Of a stretch of 64,000 nt of DNA, positions 50,546 to 62,952 are shown piece by piece. The translations under genes were made by a program, and so were the position numbers. Origin of the DNA: Cantharellus purpuraceus (taxonomy: Eukaryota; Basidiomycota; Agaricomycetes; Cantharellales; Hydnaceae); assembly GCA_025174535.1 (NCBI GenBank), contig JALBUN010000025.1, forward strand, positions 1 to 64,000, read 5' to 3'. Positions within the stretch are counted from its first letter, which is position 1; each line of letters opens with the position of its first letter. The notes under the pieces were generated by a model that worked only from the letters and a program-made list of their open reading frames with translations, had not been told where the DNA came from and did not search any database.

Positions 50546-51820
50546 TGAAGTCGATGGCTGTCGGTGCTTTGGTGCCATATTGTATCACCCAGGCGGTGTG
50601 ATGTATATGTATAAAAGTCATCTCTAGAAGTGCAAAGCCCACTGCGTGAAGACTAGTAGTGTTTTTGGATCGTTGGTTTCACTTCAGTCTCATGTTTCAG
50701 GTGGAATTTTTGATGGCAACACCAAGCATTTTCGGATGTAGGCTGTTGTGCAAGTCCCTTATGTGATGTTATTCGCATGGAGCAGATAAGTACTTATACA
50801 GCATTTTTGGAGTCAGTGTACATTAGCAAAGCTGAATTCTGTGCCTAATGATTTCAATTCCAAATGCTTGTACGCATACATACACACCGTCGGAGGAGAG
50901 TTGCACATACTTACCCTGGATCGGTTGGTCAACTTCAAGACTTCACAGCAAGTTATCATTGTAAGCCCTTTCATGGATTATCTGCCAAAATAATTTGAAC
51001 ATGGAACGGCCCACCCTCAACGTGGACGCATAGATCCACAGCTCGGCAGGATATGAGTTTTTTTTTTTTTTTGGCGCTTCCTGGAGTCCACGCCCTTTCC
51101 GTTGAACCACAGTGCTAGCAACCTTCACCTGCCATAACTGTAAATTTCAATGACTTGTTTGCTGACGACCTGACTGTAAATCGAGCCACCTAATTTACGT
51201 TGCGCACACGTTAACTCTACCTTGGTATGTAGTCTGACAGTTTCCCCTACTGCTGGAGCCAAATCCGTCTCGGAATGACAGACTATAAGATTGGAAAATG
51301 GGAACTGATGAGGGAAGATATGTACACGACTAGACAGCTGAAGAAGGGTTGGAGCTGCATATATACAGAAGGTACGTAAAAGACAGCTGATGAATTAAGG
51401 AGATGGAATGGGCTGCGTTCACAAAACAGAAGTTATCTGTCAAGTCTTGAATTAAGGAGATGGAATGGGATGCGTACACAAAACAGAAGTTATCTGTCAA
51501 GTCTTGAATTAAGGAGATGGAATGGGCTGCGTACACAAAACAAAAGTTATCTGTCAAGTTTATAAAATGATGCTGATTATAGGTGCTTTTGTTCACTATA
51601 GAAACTCAGTAGGTATGATAAGATAGAAATTCCGGGAGACGTGGAACAGGATCTGTTCATTCCAATCATAACCATGTTCGCCTACATGTACATTAATAGG
51701 TGAAAGCCTTTTAGTAAACGTCAAGAAATGCTCTGAACTCCGGTTTCGTGGCAGAAAGAACCCGAATCACCGTTAGGATATATTTAAATTGGACGTGATG
51801 ATTTGCTCCTAACTTCGCTC
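50546..51820. other. Intergenic region with 57-bp tandem repeat
   Basis: No gene supported. It contains the triplicated 57-bp unit described separately and a T-run at 51059-51072. Confidence 0.4.
51391..51561. repeat. 57-bp tandem repeat, three copies
   Basis: Each unit reads gaattaaggagatggaatgg, then gctgcgt or a close variant, acaaaacagaagttatctg and tcaagt. Copies differ at only a few bases, so the array is recent. On the minus strand one frame stays open and repeats TDNFCFVYAAHSISLIQDL three times, but without gene context. Confidence 0.85.
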
Positions 51821-53490
51821 CTAGCTTCGCGACGCTGATCAGCCAAGAGCATGAACACACAAGAGCGTGACACAGCCAACGACAACTTACAATCATCTTC
51901 GTCTATTTGTACTATCTGAATTGACAAGCCGTGTGTCTTGACAAGACGTGCGCGGAGTTCTTCGTCAACGCCCTTAATATAAGACAATTTCAGGCATGTC
52001 ACCGAGCTTGGTGCCGGATCCTCCAAATCCGACTGCACTCGTCGCTGCACAAATTCTATAAATCGAATCGTGCTGATGTACACGGATGAGATCTCAACCG
52101 TTTTGAGCTGAGGACATGCGAAGACAAAGTCTTGATTGGGATGGGATAAGGCAAGGAGCATATCATTGGGAGATCGTACTTGGTCGGCGATAATGAGGGA
52201 TTCCAGATGTTTCAAATGGTGCAACATGGGATGGACTTTCGGCCCTCTCAGAGCTGTACGGCGTAGGGCCAAATGGCGCAACCGAACGGTCCCATCCCTG
52301 CAGATAGCATCCAAGGCCCCGTTCAATATTCTCTCAGGAACCAGGGGTACATCAGTATCATGCTCAAAATCAAGATACTCGAGTGAGGGAACATAGAGGC
52401 ATGCGAGGAAACGTGTGGTCGAGGAATGCCGAAACGATTTGAGGCTGAGAGACTTGAGGCGTTCTAAAACCACTTTCGGAAGCTCCGCATGAATTGGCCC
52501 TCCAAAATCGTCCCATGATAAAGAGACCAGATTGGGAAGAGCATCAAGAAGCTTGAGGTACAACGTAATCGGACCATCTAGGATAGTGACATTGAGGTGA
52601 TGTACGCTCTGCATTGGTTTGACAATCAGGGACTTGACCGCGTCGCCAAAATAGCTGATAGTGAGTGTGCGCAGAGCAGGACAGTGAATACCACCAAATT
52701 CGCCGTCGATGCCATCCACAGTGCGGTGGAGAGCGAGGGTCTGCATCATAGGGGCATCTGTTGAAACCCCTGGAGGAAATAGAGCCGACATCTCCACGGG
52801 GGCGAAAATCTCTGCAATGAAGCAGCGGATCCGCCATAGCTCTCTATGAAGTATTGTGAGGATAGAGTATGATTCCTGCTGCTTCTGGTGGGGATACCAA
52901 AAACGGGGTCGTATAAATACGTCCAATAGGCGCGACTTTGATTTCTTGATCCATGAAGAAACAATTTCTGGAGCCGGGAGCGGGTCGTTAAGAACGAGGG
53001 TTGCCCAAACACGGGATTCATCGTCTAAAACAGCGCTCCACGTTCGGCAAACTTGTGCAAGCCGTGCACGAACCTGCTGCGGGTGCATCCCATTTTTGGA
53101 CGATATACAGGGTTGTCCTGGGCCTCCGGGTATTAATGGTGGAACGCTTTGGACGAATATTTCAGCTAGGATTTCGACAGGGAGTTTTAGAACCGGTGGG
53201 GTGACAAAGTCACCAATAACGCAGTCCTTGATAAGAGCAGCAATGTCGTCGTCTCTCAGACTAATCTCCTCCGAATGCTGCTCGATGTTGCACTCTCTGA
53301 CTGCGTTGACCTCCACGTCATCGCTTGAGATGTCCTCTTCAGTTGCCCTTTCTGACATTCCTACTGGTTGCTTTGCGGTTGCTGAACAATGCCAAGAAGG
53401 CGGGTTGCCGGCGTCTGCAGCTTGAACATAGGCGCTCCGGGATAGGCGGCGCAGCGTTGCGCGTCGAGGTAACTGATAAGTGCTACACAC
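51821..53490 (-). CDS. F-box protein with leucine-rich region
   Basis: One long exon from 53490 (an alternative start at about 53361, MSERATEEDISSDD, fits the family better) encodes an acidic N-terminus and an F-box-like motif, VLKLPVEILAEIFVQSVPPL, then RARLAQVCRTWSAVLDDES and VWATLVLND. About 350 residues of degenerate leucine-rich segments follow (PALRTLTISYFGD, LLDALPNLVSLSWDD, LERLKSLSLKSF, VPSLEYLDFEH). An intron with gtaagt at about 51893 to 51828 gives a short end (IDEDDSRS, stop 51821-51823). F-box proteins link substrates to the SCF ubiquitin ligase through Skp1, and the repeats would bind the substrate. A decayed copy lies at 56.3-57.4 kb on the other strand. Confidence 0.8.
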
Positions 53491-53782
53491 ACTCTCGCTG
53501 TAGAAATCTCTGCCAAGAAAAATTGACAGTTCTGGGTTGTCAGCCCGGCTCGCACATTGAAAACGTTACTCGCTAAGGCGGCATGTACGACTTCTCAGCT
53601 AGTAACTAATGAGCAGCGACGTCAATGTATGTCAAAGCAAGGCGACTGTTATGATACGAACACCAGACGAATCAGATCTATAAGCGAGTTGATCGTGGCG
53701 CAAAAGCGTAGAGACCGATGCTCTTTTGATGTGCCATGGGAAAGTCCGAAATCAGGCCTCCACGGCTGATGTACACCTGTAC

Positions 53783-53898
53783 GTCCAATGATGGTATAGT
53801 ACTTTACCGTAACTTATTTCAGGGCCCGGTTGATGGGACCGTCCAATGATGGTATAGTACTTTACCGTAACTTATCTCAGGGCCCGGCTGATGGGACA
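53783..53898. repeat. 58-bp direct tandem duplication (2 copies)
   Basis: Unit cgtccaatgatggtatagta, then ctttaccgtaactt...gatgggac, repeated at 53783 and 53841 with two differences. It lies in the region between the F-box and membrane-protein genes, about 150-270 bp upstream of the latter's start, so it may duplicate a promoter element. Confidence 0.85.
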
Positions 53899-54050
53899 AA
53901 ACCGGCCTTTCAACTATCGCGTTGATCCACGATCTCATATCTCATAGGGCGTATGGCCAGGCCCCATGGATGTATGCGTGCGAGCGCACACGTCAGGGGG
54001 GATTATATATAACATGCTTCTGTGGTGTGAGTTTACAGCAATCCGCCATT

Positions 54051-55377
54051 ATGTCTGCAGGCCCTCCCCACGCCTTACCTAACCCGCAGACACCTCTGGC
54101 ATTTCTTCCCCCTACACTTGCTGGTCAATTTGAGGTTTCTATGTATCTTCATGTGGCCACTTGTGGGGTATACATTTCCTCGCTTTACGATTTATATGTC
54201 ACTGATAATTGCTGTCTCCAGATGTTCGCATGGGATCTCTTGACAAGCCTACGAGACGATTATGCTTTGTTGACCAAGTATCGTATGAGCTTGCCCACCG
54301 TTGTTTATTTCTTCTCAAGGTCTGTTATGGAATTACAGTCATAGTTTCAGACAATCTGACAGTGCCACTTTTGAAGAGCGGCCACTGCTGCTTACATTAT
54401 TACCGGCACTATCTTTACAAGTAAGAAACCTTCGCAGCTTCTTGATATCAAGCTAATGTGTTCCTTGTGTTTTTTCGAAGTTGGAGCGGTCGACAATTGC
54501 CAAGCACTGCAAGTTGCCATAGGATCCTGCTTTGCAGCGGCTGTACCGTTGACCTCGCTTCTCTTCTTCTTCCGCGTCAAGGCTGTCTTTAACAATGACA
54601 AGTACATTGTGGCTTTCTTTAGTTTCTTGTGGTTAGCGACATTGGCGGGCTCGCTCACAGTTCCCTTCGCCATCTCGGGGACTCACATTGGGCCGACTCG
54701 ACATTGTATAAATACTGGTGTCAAGCCATTCAGCTCCACGGGCGTCATCGTGGCTACGGTCAATGACACGCTGATATTCATATTCATCTCCTTCCGACTG
54801 CTTCAATCCTCGTACCAGGACTCCTTCCAGAAACGTGCCAAATCCTTCTTCCTGGGGGACGGACTTCCGGCGATCTCGAGGTCACTTATTCAAAGCGGTC
54901 AGGAGTATTATCTGTGAGGGTTCTGAGTTGTCAGTCACTAGATTGTCAGCTGATCCCTTCTTCCATCATAGGATCACTGCCGCGGGCAACATTGTAACTA
55001 TGGGTATGATTTTGTCTCCGCCATCCGTCCCCGCCGTCTTCCATGCCATGTTTACTGTTCCCAATATCGCCATCGGTAACGCCATGGCTTGTCGTGTTTA
55101 TCGTGACACCAAATTCGGGCGTATCAACTCGACCTCAACTCGTACGAGTCAGAGAAGCATACTACCTAAGGTTGCTCCACCACAGTTCAGTAACCCCGGA
55201 AGCCGCGTTCCATATAGCATGACGAGTAAAACGGACTATGCAGGGGAAAGTACCGTGACACCTGAATTTGGTGTTCACATCTCGACGAAGATTGAAAGAA
55301 CACAGGATGTTCCAATGGCAATTATGTCTGGGGTCAAGGGAGATTCCATGGACAAGGATTTCTCACCAATAGCATGA
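54051..55377 (+). CDS. Seven-helix membrane protein, paralogue 2
   Basis: Start 54051 (MSAGPPHALPNPQTPLAFLP), 45 bp after a TATA-like tatatataac (54004-54013). Exons mirror the gene at 46201 with the same intron positions: MFAWDLLTSLRDDYALLTKY, TGTIFT, GAVDNCQALQVAIGSCFAAA, LFFFRVKAVFNNDKYIVAFF, FLWLATLAGSLTVPFAISGT, STGVIVATVNDTLIFIFISF and NIVTMGMILSPPSVPAVFHA. A Ser/Thr-rich tail ends KDFSPIA, stop 55375-55377. The copies agree at well over half of residues by eye, highest in the membrane segments, so both appear under constraint. Function unknown. Confidence 0.8.
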
Positions 55378-56329
55378 CCCCTTCTTTCACTTTTGGGTAA
55401 TTAGTAATTCTTACTGCGCCGAGGAACACTCAGATAGGATAATGGATGTATTCGCCGATACCATTGTAAGCATTGGAGATGTCTTTGACTCAAAATAGCC
55501 CCAATTGTTGTATAAGTCTAGAGACTATGAGGAATAGATAGTATACTAGTGAAAATTGTCTCTGCGAGTACATACTGCAAGAATTCACTCCACAGGTGGC
55601 GACATGGAGATATCAAGTAACCTCAAACTGACATTTGGTGTGTGTGTGGGGGGGGAGAGGCAGAAATGTCGCATGTGAGAGGTGTCGCTGTGTTAGGCAA
55701 GGCGTGGGGTCGGCCAGGAGCAGCCATAACGGATTTCCCGACAGGCCCACAAATGACGTATGTTACATCACAACCCTAGGCTAGCTACGATCATGATGGC
55801 CGCCCCTATGCTCGACAAAAGTGTGGATCAAACAGAGCCGAGACATAGAACTTGGTCGCTTATATATGATCCCCTTATCATTCCCTCACATGCAGCTGAT
55901 GAGTTTTGATAAGATACGGTAGCAGATGCACAGGTGTACGGTAGGCGTGTGACTTCCTCTCGCCACTGAAAGGTTTCTGTGGTGCATGCACCACGATCGA
56001 TCGATCGGGCTTTCGCCTAGTGTCCGCATCAACATAGAAGTCGCTTGTTTATACCCTATCGTTGCTTGAGAGACTAGTACGGGTGGTGCACATGCACTGG
56101 CACATGCAGCATGGAGTACAACCGTACGGCTCGGAGCCGTCTTGATTTCAGCATGTGGGGGGAGACCGACATGCCCCTCGGTTGCGGCGATATAACTATA
56201 GTAACGAGATAAGATTAGCAATTACAGTGATCAAAGCCAGCCCGCCACCGTATGAATATCAATGGACGCCGGCAACCTTATGTAACACGTAATTATTCAG
56301 CGCAGCAACCTTGTCTGAAAAAGCACTTA
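55378..56329. other. Intergenic region
   Basis: No supported gene. A (gt)n-g run occurs at about 55640-55658. Confidence 0.4.
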
Positions 56330-57449
56330 AACATGGTAGCTCAGTTCTTGCAATTATACAAAAATATGACGATGTTGCATGCTGCTGCAACGGTCTTCAA
56401 AGCCCATGCTATTGAGAACTCGGTTGAACGCTTAGCGGTGATCTTTGTTCAGTGCATTCCGGTATTGATACCGGAGACCGAGGACAAGTATGTACTGTTC
56501 AAACATGGGTTTCACCCGCAACAAGCTCGTGCTCGTCTTGTACAAGCTTTCCGAACGTGGAGCACTATTTTAAATGATGAGTCCGTACTTGGGTGACGCT
56601 GGTTCTTGAAGAACCGCTCCCGGCTCCAGGCATTTTTTTTATGGATTAACAGATCAAAGTTACGCCCATTGGACGTATATATTGAACCCCATGGTTGGTA
56701 CCCCACCAGAAGCGGCTAGTTGGTCTAATATACGATGCCCTCATGATGCAGACCCTCAGTTTCCTCAACGAGCGCGGTGACGACAATTTCTTGGCTGGAT
56801 ATTTATGTATCGACGTCGAACTGCTTGATGCTCTTCCCAATCCGGTCTCTTTGTCATTGATTCACTTCAGATGCATCAAATCTTCTTTACATCCATCAAG
56901 TAGCTCCCTATAATTGGGGGCAGTGGCACCGCTTTTCTTGCATACCGCTATATTTCCTCGCTCAAATACTTTGATCTGGATTACAGCTACTCTCAATTAA
57001 ACGACAAACTGACAATTTTTTTGGGATAGTCCAGGTACGCTGTTTGACTCTACGTCGCAGAGCACTGAGGGGGGCACAGATCTATCCTATCTTTCAAGCA
57101 TCTTGAAACTCTAATTCGAGTAAATCAAACCGGCTACTCGTTGCTCTATCGCCTCAGAATGAGGACTTCAGCCCTGTATGTCCCCGGCTGGAAACGGTGA
57201 AGCTCTCAGAGGTGTAGATCTCGCTTATTGCAGCGGCGAGTGCAGTCAGGTTTGGATGATCTGACACCAGGCTTGGCGACTTGTCTGAAACTGTCAAATA
57301 TCTCTGGTATTGAGGAGGAACTGTGCGCACACATTTCTAAAATGTACCGGTCATCAATTCAAGTAGTGAAAATAATTGTAAGTCGGTTTGTGTCTATGCT
57401 CTTGGCTGACCAGTGTTGTGAAGCTGGAAATGAGTCGCCTAGCTTGTAA
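56330..57449 (+). pseudogene. Decayed copy of the neighbouring F-box gene
   Basis: On the plus strand, pieces align with the gene at 51.8-53.5 kb in the same order. They include LAVIFVQCIPVLIPE-like sequence, then HGFHPQQARARLVQAFRTWS and TILNDES followed by a stop where the intact gene has VWATL. ALMMQTLSFLNE, LLDALPNPVSLSL, and VQRRVQSGLDDLTPGLATCL then KLSNISGIEEELCAHISK also match, as does the 3' intron start gtaagt. Multiple stops, frameshifts and missing segments show that it is dead. Confidence 0.75.
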
Positions 57450-58802
57450 TGAGTCGTCTAGCCCGATTTTGCAAGCTGTGAATTGAGCTTGTTTCGGAAA
57501 ATATGATTGGGTCAAGCCAACCTAGTTGACCGTCTCATGAACACTTTGTGACGGCCCAATAGATAGTTATGAAAGAAATTTCAACCTCAGCTGTAATACC
57601 CACTACTCCCTTCCCCTCCTTCCCCATAGGCATTGAAACTGTTATCTATTAGGTTATCAAGTCTTTCATCATACCATCTGTTCCTATTTGATAACAACTT
57701 AGGCAGGCGGAGGCTGGAGTTCAGCAGAAAGAGCGTATATTAAATACTAATGTGTTGGCAGAATACTACGGATTGCTTACCTGGAGTTCAGCAGAAAGAG
57801 CGTGAACTCCAGTAAGCGCTAGAAAATTGTTTATGGCCTGCCGAGTCGTGGACCCATAGGAGTCCACGTTGAGGGCGAGTCGTATGATCTTCGTCATTTG
57901 ATCAAAGTAGTCTGTCATCCCAAGGTGTAAGATTCATCAGAAGGACTTTTGTACTCAACATAGACATGGCTAGTCATGGGGTTACCAGACGCAACGTTAG
58001 GAATAACTTTGAATATAGCGTATGGAAACACGAAGGAGCCCGAATCATCCTACTAAGATGCAGAAACCCTACAATGGGGGAGTGTTTGGCTCAGATCTGA
58101 GTCAGTTCTGATATAATGTCTAAAAGTCTTATATATACTACTATCAGGGAAAAAGGAGATATGTATATAACCATATAGAGTCTATATATCTGTCATAGCT
58201 GCATAGACAACCCTGCTTAAATATAGTACATTATACATTCAGGCATAGTAAATATACTGCCCTATAACTTGCTCAATCACCCTGTAGTGTTGTATAGCCC
58301 CCATAGTTGTGCAGGGGTACTGCATAGTGCCTCATAGTCATCAGCTTCATAGCATACCATAGCACTATGTGCACTATAGTCACACCAAGGTGGGGGGAGG
58401 AGGGGGTGGCTAGGTGCTGGACCACAGCACTAAAAGTACCCCAATCACTGTTTCTTTCACAAACTGGGCAGCAACACATAGTCATATTGTAGTTGGTTCC
58501 TCATACTTAGATACATTGCATAATTAGATGGGGTTATAGCCCGCATCCACCTCCAACCTCATCTGGAATCCAAGCTTGGACAAGGGCTTCATCATAGTCA
58601 TTCAGAGTAATATGTTGCTTGTGTGTGGTTTGAAGGGCACCTACTTTGGAATTGATTCTATTTAATTGAATCAGTATGTGCAGCATTCCACCACCAGTAG
58701 TGAGGAAAAGATAATGACTTGGCATATACATTCATTACTCCTGAATGTATATGGTGATTGATTATATGGATAGATGTTGGTTTGGGACCTGCAAAATTAT
58801 GG
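57450..58802. other. No assignable gene; flank of retroelement region
   Basis: No gene supported. A short direct repeat (ctggagttcagcagaaagag) occurs at about 57713 and 57782. The sequence becomes AT-rich and TE-like to the right. Confidence 0.4.
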
Positions 58803-60855
58803 TGTTAGGGAAAACTCTAAATCACCACAATCCCATGAAATGAACAGCTGAGAAGAATATCAAATCCTACTGCAGCACAACTCCAGAAACAATTTAATGT
58901 TTGTACTTTGGTCACAATCCTTTGTTATGGTCAATGCAGATGATATGCAGGAAGGTAATACATTTCTTAGCAGCAGGGAATGAATATGACTTCCAGAGTC
59001 TAGAGTTCACAGACCTGACCATCCAACCAGTGACATTGAAGTGGTGTTACAACCATATTCATTTAATGCCCAGATCCCCATGTAAATGAAATCTATACTC
59101 CATATGGAAACTGTCACATTCCACCTGTCTATCTGATCATCATTGCTGTTCCCACCATCTGTCTCTGGTTCCAATTGATGCATCAGCACCACCCTAGGAA
59201 CCTGGACATCCATCCCTATCAGACTTGGACATAGTCATGTAAGGCTGTAGGTCACTGGAGTAATTATTATTAGATTTCAAATATGTATTTAAGTCATATA
59301 ACTGGGGACTTCATTCCCCAGTTTGAATCACACCTAGGTCCTAAGTCCATTCCAACTATCAAGTTGTACTCCATCTATGAAATCTCAGACACCAGTATTA
59401 GTGAAGGTGCAGCGCATAAGCTGAAGCCAAGTCTGTTCTGATGACCACAGCTCCAATTCCAACCCTGACTCAGAATACTTGACCCCCCAATGGACCAGAG
59501 TGTAACAGTATATTTGAACTGCACATTCACTTTTACTGCCATGCCCCCACAACCCACTGCCAACTCTGAACACACACAAATGGTTGAAGTGCCTGCTCCC
59601 AGCATTGAGACCATCCCCAAAGTCATCAATGAGCTGATGGACTACATAGAGGCTGTTGAGGAAGAGGATGATGTCCAACCTCCTCCAAACCTTGCAGAGG
59701 CCATCTCCCTACTCACCAACAGCTGTTCCCTGCCAGCTCCTAAGTCTCAGACCTTGGTCTGAGAACCCAACCATTTCAACAGCTCTGACCCACACAGCAC
59801 TCCAACCTTTTCTGGTGCAATGCCAGTTGAACTTCTGTGACCACTGTATGGGAACTGGTTTTCCCTGAAAAGATCTTGTTTATGGTCCCAAAATTGTATA
59901 TTTTCACTTTATCGCCTTAAAATATCAGCATATACATGCTGCTTTCTCTTGATTTAGGGTCATTCAAATATTCTCTATTTTTTCATATTTTTTTTGGGAA
60001 TTTTCCATGCAGAAATGGGTTCACAAATTTATTGTCCTACTGGGCAAAGTTTTGGACCCACATGGGCCCACAAAACTTTGCAGATGTCAGCAGCTTCAAA
60101 GTCAGCAGAGTCACCTGATCTATTGACTCAATCTCCAACCCAATCTGGTCATGTCAGGGTTCAAATAAGTCATATTCTATTTTTAGTATTTTCTCTTGAC
60201 ACCCCTATCAGCGCAGCCTGTCAGGGTGCGTCTCCCCTATTTCATTCCCCCTATCACTTCCCCTATCTTTCCTCCCCTATCTTGGTTCTCCTATCCGTCT
60301 CCATCATTTAGTATAAAGACTCGCCTTGGTGCAGTGTGATCCCCTCAGCTTGATCTCTGAGGATATCCGCCGTACCAGGTAAGTCCCATGTATTTATCAG
60401 AAACAGCTGTATAGACTGAGGATATCCGCTGTACCAGCTGGCATTATTTCTTATCGGCTCTCACTTATTGAGTATCTTGTTGTTGTGGCCTCATCATCAG
60501 CGTCGCCCTCAGAGGTCACCACTGCCAGTAAATGCTCAATATCTTGGCAACCACAGCTCCTCCTGACTCCATTTTTTGTGGAGAGTTCAATAGAAGCTGT
60601 GCCTACTCATATCTGTGCTGATCAGCCCAGGAAATGGAGTATTACCCAAGTTATTTGAGTAATGGTGACTTGCTATGACTCCTGCCATGACTCATAACTA
60701 CTAATAGGTAGAAGGATTAGTCAGCTCCTGTAGATACAGTATATAAGGAGGCCATTTTGCCTCTGAATAAATAACCGTTTCTATCCCATCATTTGCACAT
60801 CAGTGTGACTAGAGTGACATACAGTGTCATCCTCTATATCTCAGTAACTGTTGAT
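58803..60855 (+). mobile_element. Retroelement family 2 copy, interrupted
   Basis: It starts TGTTAGGG and matches 25507 onward for about 200 bp. A solo family-1 LTR (59045-59507) is inserted. A short open frame at 59538-59762 (IPKVINELMDYIEAVEEEDD) may be a gag remnant. A pyrimidine-rich tract with repeated cccctat units (60235-60300) precedes a TATA-like tataaag at about 60311. A 20-bp motif tgaggatatccgcygtacca then occurs twice (60358 and 60417). The copy ends at 60855 where a family-1 LTR begins inside the sequence ctgttgatt that is uninterrupted at 26.06 kb (as reverse complement). Confidence 0.55.
59045..59507 (-). mobile_element. Solo LTR, family 1, diverged
   Basis: It begins TGTTAC, ends GTAACA, and follows the inverted LTR at 27058-27584 with substitutions and about 60 bp of deletions. 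No internal element sequence is adjacent, and flanking 5-mers do not match. Confidence 0.6.
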
Positions 60856-61387
60856 TGTTACGCACTAGGTCTGATTGGGGGTCGGAGATTGGATCGGAGT
60901 TTGGGTCAGAGGTTGGGTTGGAGGTTGGGTCAGTGTCAGAGCATGTCGTGGGGGTCAGGACAGACTTGGCTTCAGCTTATGTGCTGCGCCCTCACTAATA
61001 CTGGTGTCTGAGATTTCAGAGATGGAGTATGACTTAGAGAGTTAGGATCAGACTTAGGAACTAGGCATGATTCAATATTCGAACTGAAGTCCCCAGTTGG
61101 GCAACTTAAATACATATTTTGAAATCTAATAATAATTACTCTGGTGATGGGTCTCTGAGGCCAACAGCCTTACATGAGTATGTCCGAGTCTGATGGGGAC
61201 AGGTGTCCAGGTTCCTATGGTGATGCTGATGCATCAATTGGAGCCAGAGACGGATGGGTGGAATCAGCGGTGGCAATTGGACAGGTAGATGGAGACGGTG
61301 GTTTCCAAATGGAGTATAGATTTCATATGCATGAGGATCTGAGTGGATCGGACAGGGATCTGGATGTTAATGAATATAGTCATAACA
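60856..61387 (-). mobile_element. LTR, family 1 (532 bp), probable 3' LTR of a minus-strand Ty3/Gypsy chromodomain element
   Basis: It runs from TGTTACG to CATAACA, near-perfect terminal inverted repeats. On the minus strand the sequence just upstream is aaatggggagatac, a plausible polypurine tract. Together with the minus-strand chromodomain at 62953-63108 this orients the element leftward, with this as its 3' LTR. Confidence 0.68.
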
Positions 61388-61489
61388 GTATCTCCCCATT
61401 TAAGGCCGAGCCCCTGAGGCCTCATGTCCGTGGATTGAATAGGTGAGACGGTTGGGTGCAGTCAGAGTTATACTGGGGGTCTGGAGACA

Positions 61490-61498
61490 TATAAAAGG
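61490..61498 (+). promoter_or_regulatory. TATA box of the antisense element gene
   Basis: TATAAAAGG lies about 31-39 bp before the ATG at 61529. It is conserved in the other copy (reverse complement cctttta at about 26950). Confidence 0.55.
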
Positions 61499-61528
61499 AG
61501 GGGCATGATTGAGGTCTTATCCTCAACG

Positions 61529-62847
61529 ATGTCAAACCCTTTGGCAAGCATGAGCGTGGCCGAGCTTGAGCAGTTGCTCTTGGCCTGATGGAAGGAAGAG
61601 GAGGAGGAGCGGAAATGGAAAGAGGAGGAGGAAGTGGAACGGAGACAGAAGGAGGAGGAGGAGGCGGAACGGAGACAGAAGGAGGAGGAGGAGGTGGAAT
61701 GGAGACGCAAGGAGGAAGAGGAGGCGGAACGGAGGTGGAGAGAGCGGAGGTGGAGGTGGATCTGGATGCCAATATGGAGCTTGACGCAAATGTGGAGCCC
61801 GAGGTGGGTATGGACGTCAGGATGGATGTGGAGCTGGATCCAACTTCAAATCGTTACGAGGAGATGGCTTGGGTAGCCGCGGTTGAGGCTCGCAAAAGAG
61901 CGGAGCTCTATGCCGCTACCACCAAGAAGAACCTCGACATTGCAGTCTTTTCATTGAAGGCGTACCCGAGTGCTGATACAGATAAGTGGGAGGCGGATTG
62001 GAGGGTCATATGATGTAAGGTGGAGAGTTGCATTTTGGTGACTCATAAGAAGGAGCTGCGTGTTGCTAGGTCAGCGATCCAGCTTTGCAAGCGCAAGATG
62101 GAGAAGGCAGCAGCAGAACAGCAGGACAAGGAGGAGGAGAGGGAACATTTGGAGGCCACAGTGAGAAGGGGCGGACCACCCAAGGTTCTGGCTCCAACGG
62201 AGCCATTCAGTGGGCCCGGTGTAACATGCGATTTGTGTCATGATGTGGGCGTGGAGTGCATGTGGCCTACTGGCCCAACTCGTCGCCTTTGGTCCTGCGA
62301 CTGTTGTTGGGGTTGGAAAGGAGGGTGTAGGATCAATGGAAAGTTCAATCCCCGGAGTTGGAGCATCAAGCCCTGACTAGTGGTACAAGGAGGGGCTGAG
62401 AAAGAGTTGGAAGGTTGTCCGACCAAAAAGCGGCGGATGGAGATGGGTGCTGTGGCAGCCAGGGGTAGTGGTGTCGGATCGGAAGGGGCAACGACTGGTG
62501 CAGGTACGGGGTGCGTCTCTGTGCCCAATAGTACCGTGGGCCAGCTTATTCGGCTGGTTAACCTGCAGTCGGAGCACTTCCAGCGGACGGAGGGGTTGCT
62601 AGTGGACTTGATGAAGATGATGAAATGGAAGGAGGTTCTGGAGGGTTGGCGGACAGCCGAGTTACATCGGTTGCAGAAGTTCATGGCCCCTTTGGATGAG
62701 GATTCGGACATGGGGGATGAGAAAGATTGGGTGTCAGATGTAGAGAGTGATGATGAGTCAGAGACGGAGCCTGAGGTAGATAAGGGGAAGGGAAAATATA
62801 AAATAAAAATAAAAATGATTATAAATTTCAGAGTGGAAAAGAAATGA
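61529..62847 (+). pseudogene. Element-encoded antisense gene with Cys-rich zinc-finger-like motif, decayed
   Basis: It starts MSNPLASMSVAELEQLLLA, then an in-frame TGA (61586-61588), then a Lys/Glu-rich coiled coil (WKEEEEERKWKEEEE repeats). After a frame change at about 61745 comes NRYEEMAWVAAVEARKRAEL...; TGA at 62011. In the same frame follow QLCKRKMEKAAAEQQDKEEE and the Cys-rich stretch CDLCHDVGVECMW...RLWSCDCC...GGC; TGA at 62374. Still in frame are VGQLIRLVNLQSEHFQRTEG and an acidic end at 62847. This coiled coil plus C-x2-C-x6-C...C-x2-C module is familiar from basidiomycete LTR elements, where it lies antisense between pol and the 3' LTR. Three stops and a frameshift make it non-functional unless recoded. 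Confidence 0.6.
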
Positions 62848-62952
62848 GTTGGAGTGATTCCTTTGGAGCTTTTTGGGCAGGCTTGTAATTTCCCTTGTGA
62901 CTTGTAATAAAATGATGATGCGAAATAATAGAATTAGCATTAGCAATCGAAC

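Noticed and set aside
51330..51596. Minus-strand open frame with a triplicated 19-residue unit as a small gene
   Set aside because: It exists only because the 57-bp tandem unit is a multiple of three; there is no conserved start context or splice support.
61588..62013. Gly/Glu-rich open frame as a genuine glycine-rich protein
   Set aside because: It is the out-of-frame reading of Lys/Glu coiled-coil codons (aaggaggaggag); the neighbouring frame starting at 61529 is the natural one until about 61745.
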